From assembly GCA_963082875.1 (NCBI GenBank), contig OY720098.1, positions 248,001-312,000 of the forward strand: a stretch of DNA of 64,000 nucleotides. Reading direction: 5' to 3'. Position numbers and translations under genes: made by a program. Each line of letters begins with the position of its first letter. Within the stretch, counting starts at the first letter, position 1. Source of the DNA: Corella eumyota (taxonomy: Eukaryota; Chordata; Ascidiacea; Phlebobranchia; Corellidae). This document shows positions 21,870-33,600 of the stretch, piece after piece. The notes below the pieces were generated by a model, which saw only the letters and a program-made list of their open reading frames with translations, did no database searches and was not told the DNA's origin.

Positions 21870-24800
21870 ATGAAAATGTTATTGTTAAATGTCGTGTTAT
21901 TTATTATGACGTCACAAATTTATGCGATGGAGAAAAATCAGACAGGTTTGTAAATCTTAAATTTCATAAAACTCTTTAAAAATAATAAAATTAATTATTA
22001 ACTAATTAACACAGTTACACATCTTACCACTGACGTCATAAAAGACACGACGACACAGGTGGCTGTGACGTCATCGAAACCGATAGATCTCGCGTGTACA
22101 AACAATTACGGGAAGTGTGCGAGTAAAGGTTCGTGTGAGGAGGATTACTCAGTTCTGGAGGGAATTTGCGGGAATAAAGATTTGCTCTGCTGCGTCCCAA
22201 GTATGCGTATAATCAGTGATGAGTATACTATTGAGTTTATCCTCAATTGGGGTCAAAATCAGAATTAATTATGCGCAATTTTTAAGCCCTTATTTTTGAC
22301 TTTTTTATTATTTTTTAAAGGTCAAAAAGTTGAAAAATCGTGGACAAAAGACGACCAGACTTGTGACGTCATATACGGTGTTTGTCAACGTAATAATGGG
22401 AAATGCGCGGGCGTTTTCGATAAAGGAACTTGCGGTGGTCCGACCACTAGGAAATGTTGTTCGCCAGGTGAGCTAACCATCAACAAATAATAAAACAGTT
22501 TGTTTACATTAACCTGTGGGCTTCGCAACAATTAAAGTTAAAGTTCTTACACCGTAAAGTTAAGGTTTAGGTTTTACTTTTACATCATTTGTCTAAAAAC
22601 TAGACCAAGATTTAATCCTTATTTGTATTAATTCAACCTCGATGTGGAAAGGTTGACTTCACAACCTAAATATAGACTAACATCATATACCCCGACCCAG
22701 TCTCAAGTTTCCTTTATCAGTTTGGAATATTATGGATTAAATTTGCACAATAATTAAACTGCTGATTAAGTGTTAGCAATATAAGTTTATATCGTTTATA
22801 ACCCTTTACTTGGGTGCGCTACAGCATAAGAGCAACGGGAGTCGGACTTAGAACTGTTGAGCAGTAAGCAGTAAAGCCAATGATTTTAAATCAAACCTAG
22901 AAACCTCCCAGTGAACCTAACTTACAATAATATTTAACTATGACGTAACAGACGAAGCTGAGATAAAAAGCTGGACTTCGAAGGACGAACCGTGCTCGCA
23001 AGGATTAGGAACGTGCCAACTAAGCTCGCTAGAGTGCGCGGGCGTTTACCAGGAGACCACGTGTGGTGGACCGGCCACTAGACAGTGCTGTTTGCCAAGT
23101 AAGTAATCACGTCAACTGTACGGCAGTGTGATGGTCATGGCATCGGATTACAAGCCGAAAAGTTTCGGGTTTGAGCCGCACCAATGCCGCACTATTATCA
23201 GCTCTTGAGTCTGGCGTTCACAGATAGCTCACACAAGTCATAACAGCACACACTTACCTGATTAAAATGTGAAATCCGGTAGTGTGGTAAACCAATCATG
23301 GCGTCAAACTATCCAAAAGGTTTCAGGTTCGAGCCCCACCAATGCCACACTATTTGCCCTTGAGCCGGGCGTTAACGAATAGCTTAAACACTTCACAAAT
23401 CCACACCCATTTTTAATAAAATATAAATAACTGACCCATTTAATGATTCAAATATGATGTCACAACTACCTCCTATCTGACGTCATCACAATTGTTACCC
23501 ACAGGTTCAGAGCAGCAGACGAAGTGGGCAAGCCAGGATTCAGATTGTTTGGGTAAATGGGGAACTTGTCAGGCCGATCATTCGACTTGTGAGGGAGGGT
23601 TGTATCAAGCCGGGCTCTGTGGTGGTCCCGATGCAAGGAAGTGCTGTCTTCCAAGTGAGTATAACCTGTCTGTGACGTCATAGTATTATAATTGTGTTAC
23701 CAAATCTATGACTTAGAAGTTACAAAATGAGTTTGTGACGTTACAATATTGGTATGACGTAACCAAGTACGTTTTGTGACGTTACATTATTGGTATGACG
23801 TAACCAAGTATGTTTTGTGACGTTACTTTGTTGTTATGACGTAACCAATACGTTTTGTGACGTTACATTATTGGTATGACGTAGCCAAGTACGTTTTGTG
23901 ACGTTACATTATTGGTATGACGTAGCCAAGTATGTTTTGTGACGTAACATTGTTGTTATGACGTAACTAGAACAACTGCTCTTTACAGCTAAAACGACGA
24001 TCGATGGTTGGGCTTCGAAGGATGAAAGTTGTTCCAAGATATTCGGGAATTGTCAGCACGACAATGTTCATTGTAACGGAACAAAGGATTCGAAACTCTG
24101 CGATGGACCAAGTCATCGAGTTTGCTGCGAAGTTTGTAAGTTAATAAATAAATCTTGTGACGTCATAATTGGAAACCAAACGTATGACGTCACAAGTTAG
24201 CACAATCGTTGATTATGCTTTTTATGACGTTATTTTTAGCTTCTGACGTCACAGCCACGTGGGCAAAGAATGACGTAGATTGTAAGAATGTTGGAGGAAC
24301 GTGTCAGCATACGTCACTGGAATGCAACGGAGCGTGGAACAATGGAAAACAATGCGGAGGACCTGACAATCGACATTGTTGTGTGTCCAACCACAAAAGT
24401 GAATATGACGTCATAAATAATAAAATTATATTGATTTATATAGTTGTGTGATGTCATAATTGAATAAAATGTTTTTTTACAGAAGCGCCGAAAACTAACT
24501 CTGAACCCACGTCGGTAGGTGGCGCTACACACCACCCACTACCTGGGGCTACAGTGGGGATAATTATCAGTGGGCTTGCGTTTATTATTATCCTCATTGT
24601 GGGCGGGATTTTTATGTCAAAAACGGTGAAAACATGTTTCAATAAACTGTGTAACTTATACTTAATGTTCTGTATTATTTAGTTTAGTGTTAAATGTTTT
24701 GAAACTTTTACAGGCACGATGTAGTCCTTACAAGCGGGTTAAAGAAGATATGTGGTACAGAACAAGTGGTAAGTAATATTTGCACCAATAACTCGGTTAA

Positions 24801-25025
24801 ATAAATTAAATAAGGGCCTGTAATGCCCGCTACAGTTAGCCAAACTATGAAAGCTGAGATTGAAAGTAGTCCTGGCAATAACAGTTAAAAATTAGACCTT
24901 TACAGAAATTTAAAGCAAAAAAAAAAATTTTAAAACTAATTTTAAACATTTTTTTAGGAAACAGTGAACAAGAAGAATCTTTAAATCTGACTTTGCACAA
25001 CGACGACAAAGCCAACTACGCGTAA
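21870..25025 (+). CDS. Type I membrane protein with six defensin-like cysteine modules
   Basis: Not recognised as a named gene. Exons: 21870-21945, 22015-22200, 22321-22467, 22952-23098, 23505-23654, 23989-24135, 24240-24398, 24483-24625, 24714-24768, 24958-25025. Exon 1 encodes a signal peptide (KMLLLNVVLFIMTSQIYA). Exons 2-7 each encode one six-cysteine module; most fit W-x(4)-D-x-C-x(6)-C-x(6)-C-x(8)-C-GGP-x(4)-CC, the C-C-C-C-CC order of beta-defensins and of some short chitin- or glycan-associated domains. Module 1 (exon 2) is the most diverged. Introns bounding the modules are all phase 1, so modules can be duplicated without shifting frame. Exon 8 encodes a Pro/Thr stem and one transmembrane helix (VGIIISGLAFIIILIVGGIF). 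The cytoplasmic tail of about 47 residues has two tyrosines. A surface receptor, or a shed multi-module effector, are both possible. Confidence 0.85.
22640..22885 (-). mobile_element. Diverged Cics-1-like SINE
   Basis: Inverted copy in the intron between modules 2 and 3: CCTCGATGTGGAAAGGTTG, ACCCCGACCCAGTCTCAAG, AGTTTGGAATATTATGG and GGGTGCGCTACAGCATAAG are recognisable. Confidence 0.75.
23108..23400 (+). mobile_element. Second tRNA-like SINE family, two adjacent copies
   Basis: Two head-to-tail copies of about 140 bp. Each has a tRNA-like head (CGGCAGTGTGATGGTCATGG, CCGGTAGTGTGGTAAACC), a B box (GGGTTTGAGCC, AGGTTCGAGCC), CCACCAATGCCACACTAT and GGGCGTTAACGAATAGCT-like sequence. This differs from the Cics-1-like family. 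Related copies lie at 31690-31850 and 33565-33650. Confidence 0.7.
23735..23965 (+). repeat. 41-bp minisatellite of TGACGTAA/TGACGTTA words
   Basis: About five to six units, period 41 bp, consensus ACGTTTTGTGACGTTACATTATTGGTATGACGTAACCAAGT. It lies in the intron before the exon of module 5 (exon 6). Each unit holds two TGACG half-sites. Confidence 0.85.
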
Positions 25026-25532
25026 CAACCATATCTACGTCACTGTGAACTTTAATGACGTCAGCGAACATGCTCGCGCAAATGTTATGACGTCACAACA
25101 TAAACTGTTGTTAAATTTTTATTTATTTTAGTCTTTCGATAAACGGTATTTTGGAAATAAATTTTTAATAAAAAAATATCCCTAGTTATTTACGTCATCA
25201 ATGACGTCATGTTTAAGTTATGACGTAGTTTTTTGGGTGACTGAAACGGGTGTTGTCAATGAAGTAGATTAGGTTAACTTTTTTTAGCACTAAAATTTAA
25301 ACCAAAAATAAACCTACCAAAAGATAAAGGGATCACATACATGGGATTGGATATAAAATTATGTATTACATAAAGCTACAATAAAACAACGTAAAACTAC
25401 AACAAAATAACAAAACACACAATTATTAAGGGTCAAATGATGAAGATAGAAAAGATTGTGCGGCACCTTTATAAGGCTGTGCACATTTTAAACACCAAGA
25501 TGGAAAAAAACGCGCCACGCATGGCGGAATAA
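25026..25532. other. 3' flank of the defensin-like gene
   Basis: Poly(A) signals AATAAA at about 25157 and AATAAAA at about 25167 follow the stop codon. TGACGTCA-type words are frequent. No coding region seen. Confidence 0.5.
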
Positions 25533-26590
25533 CATTTAAGATGGTAGTTTAAAGTTGACTACCAAATATATTGTTGATAATGTTCATGTGGGCAAAAATT
25601 TGGGGTTTGCCATAAGAACATTAAAAGTCAGTAGTAAGTGACGTCATCGGGCAGCGAAATCGTCGGGCAGCGAAATCGTCGGGCAGCGACAAAATCGGGC
25701 AGCGACATCGTCGGACAGCGACAAAATCGGGCAGCGACATCGTCGGACAGCGACGTCATCGGGCAGCGAAATCATCGGGCAGCGACATCATCGGGCAGCG
25801 ACAAAATCGGGCAGCGACATCGTCGGACAGCGACGTCATCGGACAGCGACGTCATCGAACAGCGACGTCATCGGACAGCGACGTCATCGAACAGCGACGT
25901 CATCGGACAGCGACGTCATCGGACAGCGACGTCATCGGACAGTGACGTCATCGGACAGCGACAGCATCGGGCTGCGACAGCATCGGGCAGCGACAACATC
26001 GGGCACCGACAACATCGGGCACCGACAACATCGGAGAGTGACGTCATCAGGCAGCAACAGCATCGGACAGTTACAGCATCGGACAGTGACAACATCGGGC
26101 AGTGACATCATCGGGCAGCGACGAAACAAAATCGTTCATGTGGGCAACAATATTGAGTTTACCACATTGGAACATCAATGTTTATAGTTAGTGACATTAT
26201 CAGAGGGGGGTTGTAGTTAAGATGGTAGTTTAAAGTTAACCACAAGGATAAAACAACAAACCTTCATGTGGGCAACAATATTGCCCACATTAGAAATAAA
26301 AATGTCATTGGATAGTATCGTCAACAGTGAACTACGTCACGAAGAAGTGACATCACCGGAAAGCGGCATCATTGAAAAGCGGCATCATCGGAAAGCGGCA
26401 TCATCGGAAAGCGGCATCATCGGAAAGCGGCATCATCGGAAAGCGGCATCATCGGAAAGCGGCATCATCGGAAAGCGGCATCATCGGAAAGCGGCATCAC
26501 CGGAAAGCGGCATCATCGAAAAGCAGCATCATTAAAAAGCAGCATCATTAAAAAGCGGCATCATCGAAAAGCGGCATCATCAGTGGTTAC
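25533..26590 (+). repeat. Composite repeat: two 16-bp minisatellites with shared flanks
   Basis: Array 1 (about 25635-26120) has about 30 units of CAGCGACGTCATCGGA with variants; array 2 (about 26343-26583) has about 15 units of GAAAGCGGCATCATCG. Both have a 16-bp period and much higher G+C than their surroundings. Each is preceded by a similar stretch (AAGATGGTAGTTTAAAGTT, then TTCATGTGGGCAA...ATT; 25540-25625 and 26218-26300), and a copy of the second part also follows array 1. The long open frames here are a by-product, since three 16-bp units make 48 bp. Confidence 0.85.
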
Positions 26591-27305
26591 GTCATTGATT
26601 ACATCACAGAAATGTATGAGAATAACCTTGGAAAAAATGAAGGAATTAAAAATGTTCTTTAGCAATGTTAATAATAAATTTAAAAACAGAATAAATTAAT
26701 TAATTTAATTATTTATTTATACTAATTGCATGAACACCAAACTTATATTTTAATTAAAGTGATTATGTTAAGGAAATAAAACATTAAAAATGGGATAAAA
26801 TATTTAAACAAATTAGTTATAACTAACAAACCAATTTACAATAATTAAAAATATTAATTTTATCAATATATCAACAAATTATTTTGACAAACTCCTTTAT
26901 AAATCATAATACAAATCAAACTTATTAAAAACCAATAAACAAATCAATTAAAATAAATACAATCTGTTATTTACAGATAAAAAAAACAATTAATATTTAT
27001 CAGCTTACTAATTAATAAAAGGTAACTGATAATCAGTGGTTAATTAACTCTATTAATAACCGACTAACTATTCACTAACAAATCAATTTAGTAAGCCAAC
27101 GCTAGCCAGCTTCTGTACCCTGGTGCGCCCACTAGCGGCTACACAATATTGATACATTACACTTAGCGGTCGGTAACAATAGCGGGGAATCCCCTAGTAA
27201 TAGTACACCGTCTAGCGGATAGTAGGTAAAACGACTAATTCTGTCGAAAATAAGTAATCTAGCGTAGTAACCAGAATATGTAAAAATTAACATAATTAAA
27301 ACTGA
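26591..27305. other. A+T-rich region without genes
   Basis: Mostly A+T to about 27090, then a G+C-richer stretch to 27300 with several CTAGCGG words. No coding region supported. Confidence 0.4.
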
Positions 27306-27420
27306 CGGAACAACTAAAGCGACGCAATCTGACGTAACATCTAAAGCGACGCAAACTGACGTAACATCTAAAGCGACGCAAACTGACGTAATAGCTAAAG
27401 CGAAGGACGAAGCGATGTGT
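27306..27420 (+). repeat. 27-bp tandem repeat
   Basis: About four units of CTAAAGCGACGCAAACTGACGTAACAT, the last diverged. Confidence 0.8.
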
Positions 27421-28231
27421 TGCAACACGCGCACGAATTAAAGTTAACGTGAAACTGACGACTTGCTTAATCTGACTAGGCTGATCCTAGTATTAGGTCA
27501 TTTGAGTATGATATCCCAAGTCAATAATATCCTAAACTTAGCAAGTGGGGCCATCGCCTTAAGGGCAGGGTTGTTGGCCTTTTTATTAAGGAAAGCATAT
27601 TAAAAGTATGGTGTACAAACAAAAAATATAAATAAATTTATTATTAATCTAATTTAAACGAATTTATTAAAGAACAAGTATCTCACCTGTATGTTAAAGG
27701 AATCACCTTTCTTGGTCTTTTCCTCACAGCTCATCAATACCTAAACTAACAACTACCTTAAGGCCACATCCAATTCTTCATCTCCGCTTCAAATCACCGT
27801 AGAATCGCCCTCCCATCTTCCTGTTGAGTCGCCTTCCCGGCATATTCCGTTTCTTTAATCTTCGTGACGTCATCCAATCCTCGTAACGTCCTCCAATCTC
27901 CGTGATGTCCTCCAATTCTCGTGACGTCATCCAATCCTTGCGACGTCATCCACCAGAGCCTTTTGCGTCGCGATATCTTCATTTGAAACTGCAAACGAAA
28001 AACAGGGGGCAGTTATCTGTGTCTAGTTAAAAAATTATGATATTTTATAGTAAACATTTTACTTTGTTGCTGGAGGACCATATTTGTTCCTTTATTTCTT
28101 TGAAAATCATCATCATCATCTTCAGCATCTCCTCCAGCTCCTCTAAGTTGTCATCAAAAACCTCAAATTAAAAACAGGGGCAGTTATCTATGTCTAATTA
28201 GGTATTATTAGGTTATTTATACACTATTAAA
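27421..28231. other. Gene-free stretch with a 19-bp array and a local duplication
   Basis: About five units of a 19-bp repeat (CGTGACGTCATCCAATCCT) lie at 27863-27958. The phrase AACAGGGGCAGTTATCT occurs twice, at about 28001 and 28176, marking a duplication. The minus-strand frame of 66 codons across the array has no recognisable similarity. Confidence 0.5.
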
Positions 28232-28350
28232 ATGGTGTCGTGTTCTGAATATGCGGACTGTTAAAATTCGCTAGACATTAAAATAACGAGTGTCGACACG
28301 CGCGCGATCCTACCCCTAACCCGTTGCATATTCAGATCAATAACACCATA
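28232..28350 (+). mobile_element. Palindromic element, possible MITE
   Basis: Imperfect terminal inverted repeats of about 24 bp: ATGGTGTCGTG...CTGAATATGC on the left and its complement (GCATATTCAGATC...ACACCAT) on the right, about 120 bp in total. No clear target duplication. No second copy in the window. Confidence 0.45.
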
Positions 28351-30623
28351 TAAACTTTATACTTTTATAAAAATATTTATATAACTTTACAAAAATCAAT
28401 CTACTTAACCCGATTTGTTGAAGTCCGCTTCGTCAAAACACCAATCTTCCAAGATAATTTATTAAACATTAACACTAAGTTAAACCTGTAATACAAATAA
28501 ACATTAATATTTAATAACAAAATAAATCTTTCTATTATTAACCACGTGGCAGCCTAATCTCTTATACAACAAAACGACCCCCAGATCTACAGAAACAAAC
28601 TAAATGTCCTTCAACTAAAACGCCCTTTGTTCAACATTAACCTTTAAAAAATCGTTGACCCGAAAAAATTAGGAACCAATCGCAATCGACTATGTAGCGG
28701 TGACGTAATTTTTCAATAAATGCCTAAAAATTTACTATTAATGTAAAAAAATTAATGTATTCTTCCGTTACATTAAACTATTAATAAATATACCATTTCT
28801 ATTTTAAAAGTTGTAAAATATAAGAAATTAAACAAAGTTTACTTTGGCTTAAAATAAACTTTATACTAAACTACTTCATATAAAAGAAGCTAAACTAAAA
28901 GTTTGATAAACCCCGCGTGTTTTAACAAATCCGCGTTGATTAAAACAACGCCTCAATCAAGACTTTTTGTGCGTGTGCCTCCGACCACTACTGCTTTGCC
29001 GTCTAGACGTTTTGCTGAACTGTTTTGTTTTATTAAAGACTTGTCTAAAGGACTTCTTATCGCGTTAAAATATAAGGTTGGAATCGTTTACATCCTAACT
29101 TTTTGCTTATATTAAAATTTTAAAAACATTCCCATTTTATATAATAATGTAACGTATTTTGCCTATAGTCTTTTTTATGAAAGCCGTAGTAATATTTATT
29201 GTACTTTATTGCGAAAGATTAACAAATAACTGTCCACTAACTCGCATCACCAAATCTCCATACATGACATTTTAATCGTTTTACCAAACAAGTCACGTGA
29301 TACAGCATACGTGATATAGAGAAGGTGTAAACACGTGACTGTAGGTGTAAACACGTGACTAAACGCAGATAACAAAAAAAGTAAATAAGAAAATGTCGGA
29401 CATGTTACAATACAACATGAATAGTGTCTAACAATTTTTTTTCAAATTACCAATTGTACATGTAGACAATGACTACATCGCTTCAATTAAACTACAAGCA
29501 CATATATCATTTTGCTACATTATAAGGCACCATTTTTCGTCTAAAATATTAAAGATTAATATTCTTCCTTAGCACAGTGGTCAAAATAACTATAATAACT
29601 TGCATGATTTTGCTAGTATAAGGATTTCAACACTCAAATCTTTAAGCTATTCAACAAATCATCTTCCCATTCCTTGTTCTGACACTAAAAACAATTACGT
29701 TGGTTTTTAGCTCAGCGGAAGTTTGAATTTTTTATAGTGCCTTACTTTAAGGCACTACAACATGTACGCAGTGGGGATCGAACTTAGATGTTCAAATAAA
29801 GAAATAATTACTTCTTTTCAGTTAGCTTGAAAAAAAAAGAAAAACCTAGAAAAAAACTTTTTCGAGAGCTCGCATCGCGAAGTTCTGTATAACATGATAT
29901 TAAATGTCGAAAAAAAACAACTTTGCAAGGTAAAATAGTTTTAGTAAACCAAATTGAAAAATAAATTAATATTTATGTAAGGATCGGGATATTTAATCAA
30001 AAACGGTTGTATCAATAATTTTTAAAAAAATAAAAACAATTTTTGTGAAAATTTTTCCCTTTCCTGTAACAAGGTCTTTAAATTTTGTGACGTAATATAA
30101 ATGTATGCTATGACGTAGTTAGTCGTGAAAAACCATTTTCTGTAAAAGTTTATAAAACATCGGAACCAGGTTCTTTTAGGTTTGTAATCAACCAAACATC
30201 TCAAATTTCATTTATAACAATCCTGTAACCCGACACAAACCGTTCCTTTAGCGCGTGTTTAACAATTAAGCCATGTGACGTCACAATAGATAAGTTCTGT
30301 TTAATACAGGCGCAAGATTCTAGTAATTCCAACGAAAGGTCATTCTTTTAAAGCTCTGTTTAAAGTTATGTAGCTAGACAAACACGAATTAATGTTGATA
30401 GGTCATAAACGATAAAGCGATATCAAAAAAGAACAATTAATGACGTCACAAATGTCATTGTTATGGGAACAGAGGAGGCCGACCCCGGTCGCGATAATTA
30501 GTCGATGAAATAACTTCATGAAAGAAACATTAAATAATTATTAAGTTGGGACTAATCAGAATATCTTCTAGTTTTATAGATTCTAATATGTGTGACGTCA
30601 TTAAATGACGTAGTGACGTAACA
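28351..30623. other. Intergenic region upstream of the FERM gene
   Basis: No convincing gene. A 17-bp direct repeat, GGTGTAAACACGTGACT, lies at about 29323-29360 and holds two CACGTG boxes. A SINE fragment lies at 29705-29795 (minus orientation: TTTAGCTCAGCGGAAGTTTG, TAGTGCCTTAC, GTGGGGATCGAAC). TGACGTCA/TGACGTAA words cluster just upstream of the FERM start (30589-30620). The 70-codon frame at 28903-29115 is unsupported. Confidence 0.45.
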
Positions 30624-33600
30624 ATGGTAGTTTGCAAATGTTTGTTCCTGGATGGAAAGGAAGTTGACGTCACAATCGATCGCGAAGCATCGGGCGACGA
30701 CTTATTTCAGAGTGTTTGTAAATACCAGAACATCAGTGAACCCAACTACTTCGGTTTGGTCCTCAGGCAGGGATCGAACCCCCCACCTTACAACTGGTGG
30801 GTCAGGTTGGATAAACCTTTGAAGAAACAAATCCAGGGAAAATGTAAAATTTGGTCGTTCGCGTTCGTCCTCAAGTTTTATCCTCAAAGTAAACACTTTA
30901 ACTTCGGGAATGAATCGACAAGGTAAGTTGTTACTATACGGGATATTTTTATGACTTAACTCTGACGTAAATTAGGCACGTAAAACGTTTTTAAGTTATT
31001 CTGTGACGTATACAAGTTTAAAAAGCAACGCAAACAAGAATTCATTTGTGGGCTAATAAAACACAATGACGTAACTAATGACGTCATTTCACCCAGGTTT
31101 AACACGATCTACCAACTACGTCAGGATTTATTAACCAATCGGCTTCGTTGCCCGACCTCGACTCGAGCCTTGCTCGCCGCTTATTGGCTGCAATCCGAGT
31201 ATGGTGATTACGTCAGCAAGAATGTCGACTTCCAATTGGTCGAAGCGTTCCGGTTTGTTCAACGCGGGAAATCCCCTAGGTTGCAAGAAAGTGACATCAA
31301 CTTTGAGGAACAAGTAAGTGTTGTGATGTCATAAAACCTTATTGAGATCCAATCTCTTATGAGGTCATAAATGTGACAAAATATATTATTACTTTATTAC
31401 GTCACATTTTTAAAGTAATTCTTATAATTCTGACGTCACAAAAAATAAAATTAATTTACTAATGACGTAATAATGACAAACAATAACATGTAGATGGTAG
31501 AACTCCATCAATGTTTAAGAGGAATGACGTCATCGAAATCTGACAAAAAGTTTTTGTTGTTGGCCGCTTCGCTGCAGAATTACGGAATCCATTTCTACCC
31601 GGCTTACAAGCTGAAAAATCAGTCCAACAGTGAGTTAAACTAGGTTGTTTAAATTAGGGTAATAAGTGCATGAGAAAAATACAAAGTGCAATAATCTATA
31701 TATTTTTTGGGGTAAGGGTGTAAGGTTGCGGGTTTAAGCTATCTGCTAACGACGGGCTCAAGGGCGAATAATGTGTCGTTGGTGCGGCTCGAACCCGAAA
31801 CCTTTCGGGTCGTAGCCCTACGCTATGTCCGGTTCACCTATATACTCTATATATAACCAATATAAATTAATATATAATGGAGCTAAGTGTGTGTATTACA
31901 TTAATAGGCCTACAAAATAAATTAAACTCTCGTTTCTGGTACACGGGTAAACTATTCGAGGCAAATATTAAGTGAGAGTTGAGACAATATTATGGCAATC
32001 AAAATTCCAACCGCATGGTGGGCTATCGACTAGTGTTGATAATAGACTAAAAAAAATGTTTAACGCTTTGACTAATTAACAAAATCCTCCTTAACCACTA
32101 TAAATAATGACCAACATACAACAAACCAAGTTTTAACAAACGTAAGAAGCAAAATTCAACATTTTAACAAAATTTGTCAGAGTTAAATTGATCATTTTTT
32201 CTGCAGAACACATGCAACGAACTCACGAGTGTGGACCTGGTATCATGTTCGGGATAGGCCCCAAGGGGATTACCCTTCTTCAGGACCGAAAACCGGTGAT
32301 GACGTATAAGTGGAATGACGTCAGAGCTATCGCGTTTAAGCACAACGCAATCACAGTAAAACTAAACGAAGTAAGAGGACACATTAAATACATTTACGTC
32401 ATAAAAGATTATGTAAGTGACGTCACAATTAAAATAATGATGACATAATATTTTTAGACCGACAAGAAGTCACCTGATTCGATGACGTATGTATTTGATG
32501 ACGACAAACACGCGAAGAATGTTTGGAAAACGTCGATCGACTTCCACGTCCACTTCAGGATCGAAGCAAAGAACTTGAAAGTTAAACTAAAGAGAAACAA
32601 AACTTCAAAAAAAGTCAAAGCTTTCTCCAAGACGGCCACGCCCACTATTTCACACCCACAACTTAGCTCCATCGCTGAGTCGCCCAATCACAACGAGCGT
32701 AGAAGTCACGTGAGCACACCGGGCCGAAGCCACCAGGACACACCAGCCAGAAGTCACGTGAGCTCACCGGCAAGAAGTCGCGTGGACGCCCCGGGAGAAG
32801 AAACTCACCCCAAGTTAGTAGACGAGACCCCCAAAACCCCACGAAGACCTCCACGTTCTAACCCAAGCGCCCCCGGTTCCCCCGCATCGAGAATAAGCAA
32901 GAACTCACCTCGCGCGCCCACCAGCGTCGAACATATTTCACGAGGTACGTCACCAGATGGCGCTGCACGTAACTCGTCCCCATCGACAACAGTTCGCTAC
33001 GAAGACCAACCTCCGCGATCAGTGACCTCCATTGTTTCACTCTCTGACGTAACAGACGACACAGAAGTGTTGTGCAGCAAAAAGATGGTCGATCGCGCGT
33101 TTCAGTTTCCTGAAGAAGACGGAATAACGTCTGTGACGTCATGGTTACGTAACAATGAAAGTCGAGGAAGAACAAAGTCTAGAAGCGCTCCTGGAAGTCA
33201 CCGAGCTTCCTCTCGCGGAAGGTAATAAACCCAATTATGACTTAATAAGTTTAACAACATTATGATAGCTATGTGAGATGCATAAGATAATCAATCGTAG
33301 AAAGAATGACGTAATTAGTTTTAACTACGTCATAGGTCGCAGTTCAACGATTCTGACGCGGACGACATCAACGATTACAAACCACTAATTCCATCGAGAC
33401 GACCAGTGGTGATAAGAGCTAAAGATCTAAGAGATTTGAGTCCTCCTCTGACTGTTCATTATGAAGATGAGCCAGTGCGAAGGGCCCCGGTTCGCCCGGA
33501 TCGCTACAAAAGCGCCGAGAACATCCGAAGGACTTGGTCCAGGGAGGTGAGATTGTAACTCATTGTTGTACTGAAAGTCAGGCCATGGCATCGTATTACA

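Noticed and set aside
25638-26187. Long open frames (about 155 and 81 codons) over the 16-bp repeat
   Set aside because: They arise because three 16-bp units make 48 bp with no stop; several frames on both strands are open, and there is no start context, splice structure or domain.
26266-26535. 89-codon frame in the second 16-bp array
   Set aside because: Same repeat artefact.
25635-26583. CRISPR-like array
   Set aside because: Units are contiguous 16-mers without unique spacers, in a eukaryotic genome.
27794-27994. 66-codon minus frame
   Set aside because: Overlaps the 19-bp tandem array; repeated GLDDVT/GDWRTLR wording comes from the repeat.
28903-29115. 70-codon frame, plus strand
   Set aside because: No domain, no splice partners, low-complexity ends.
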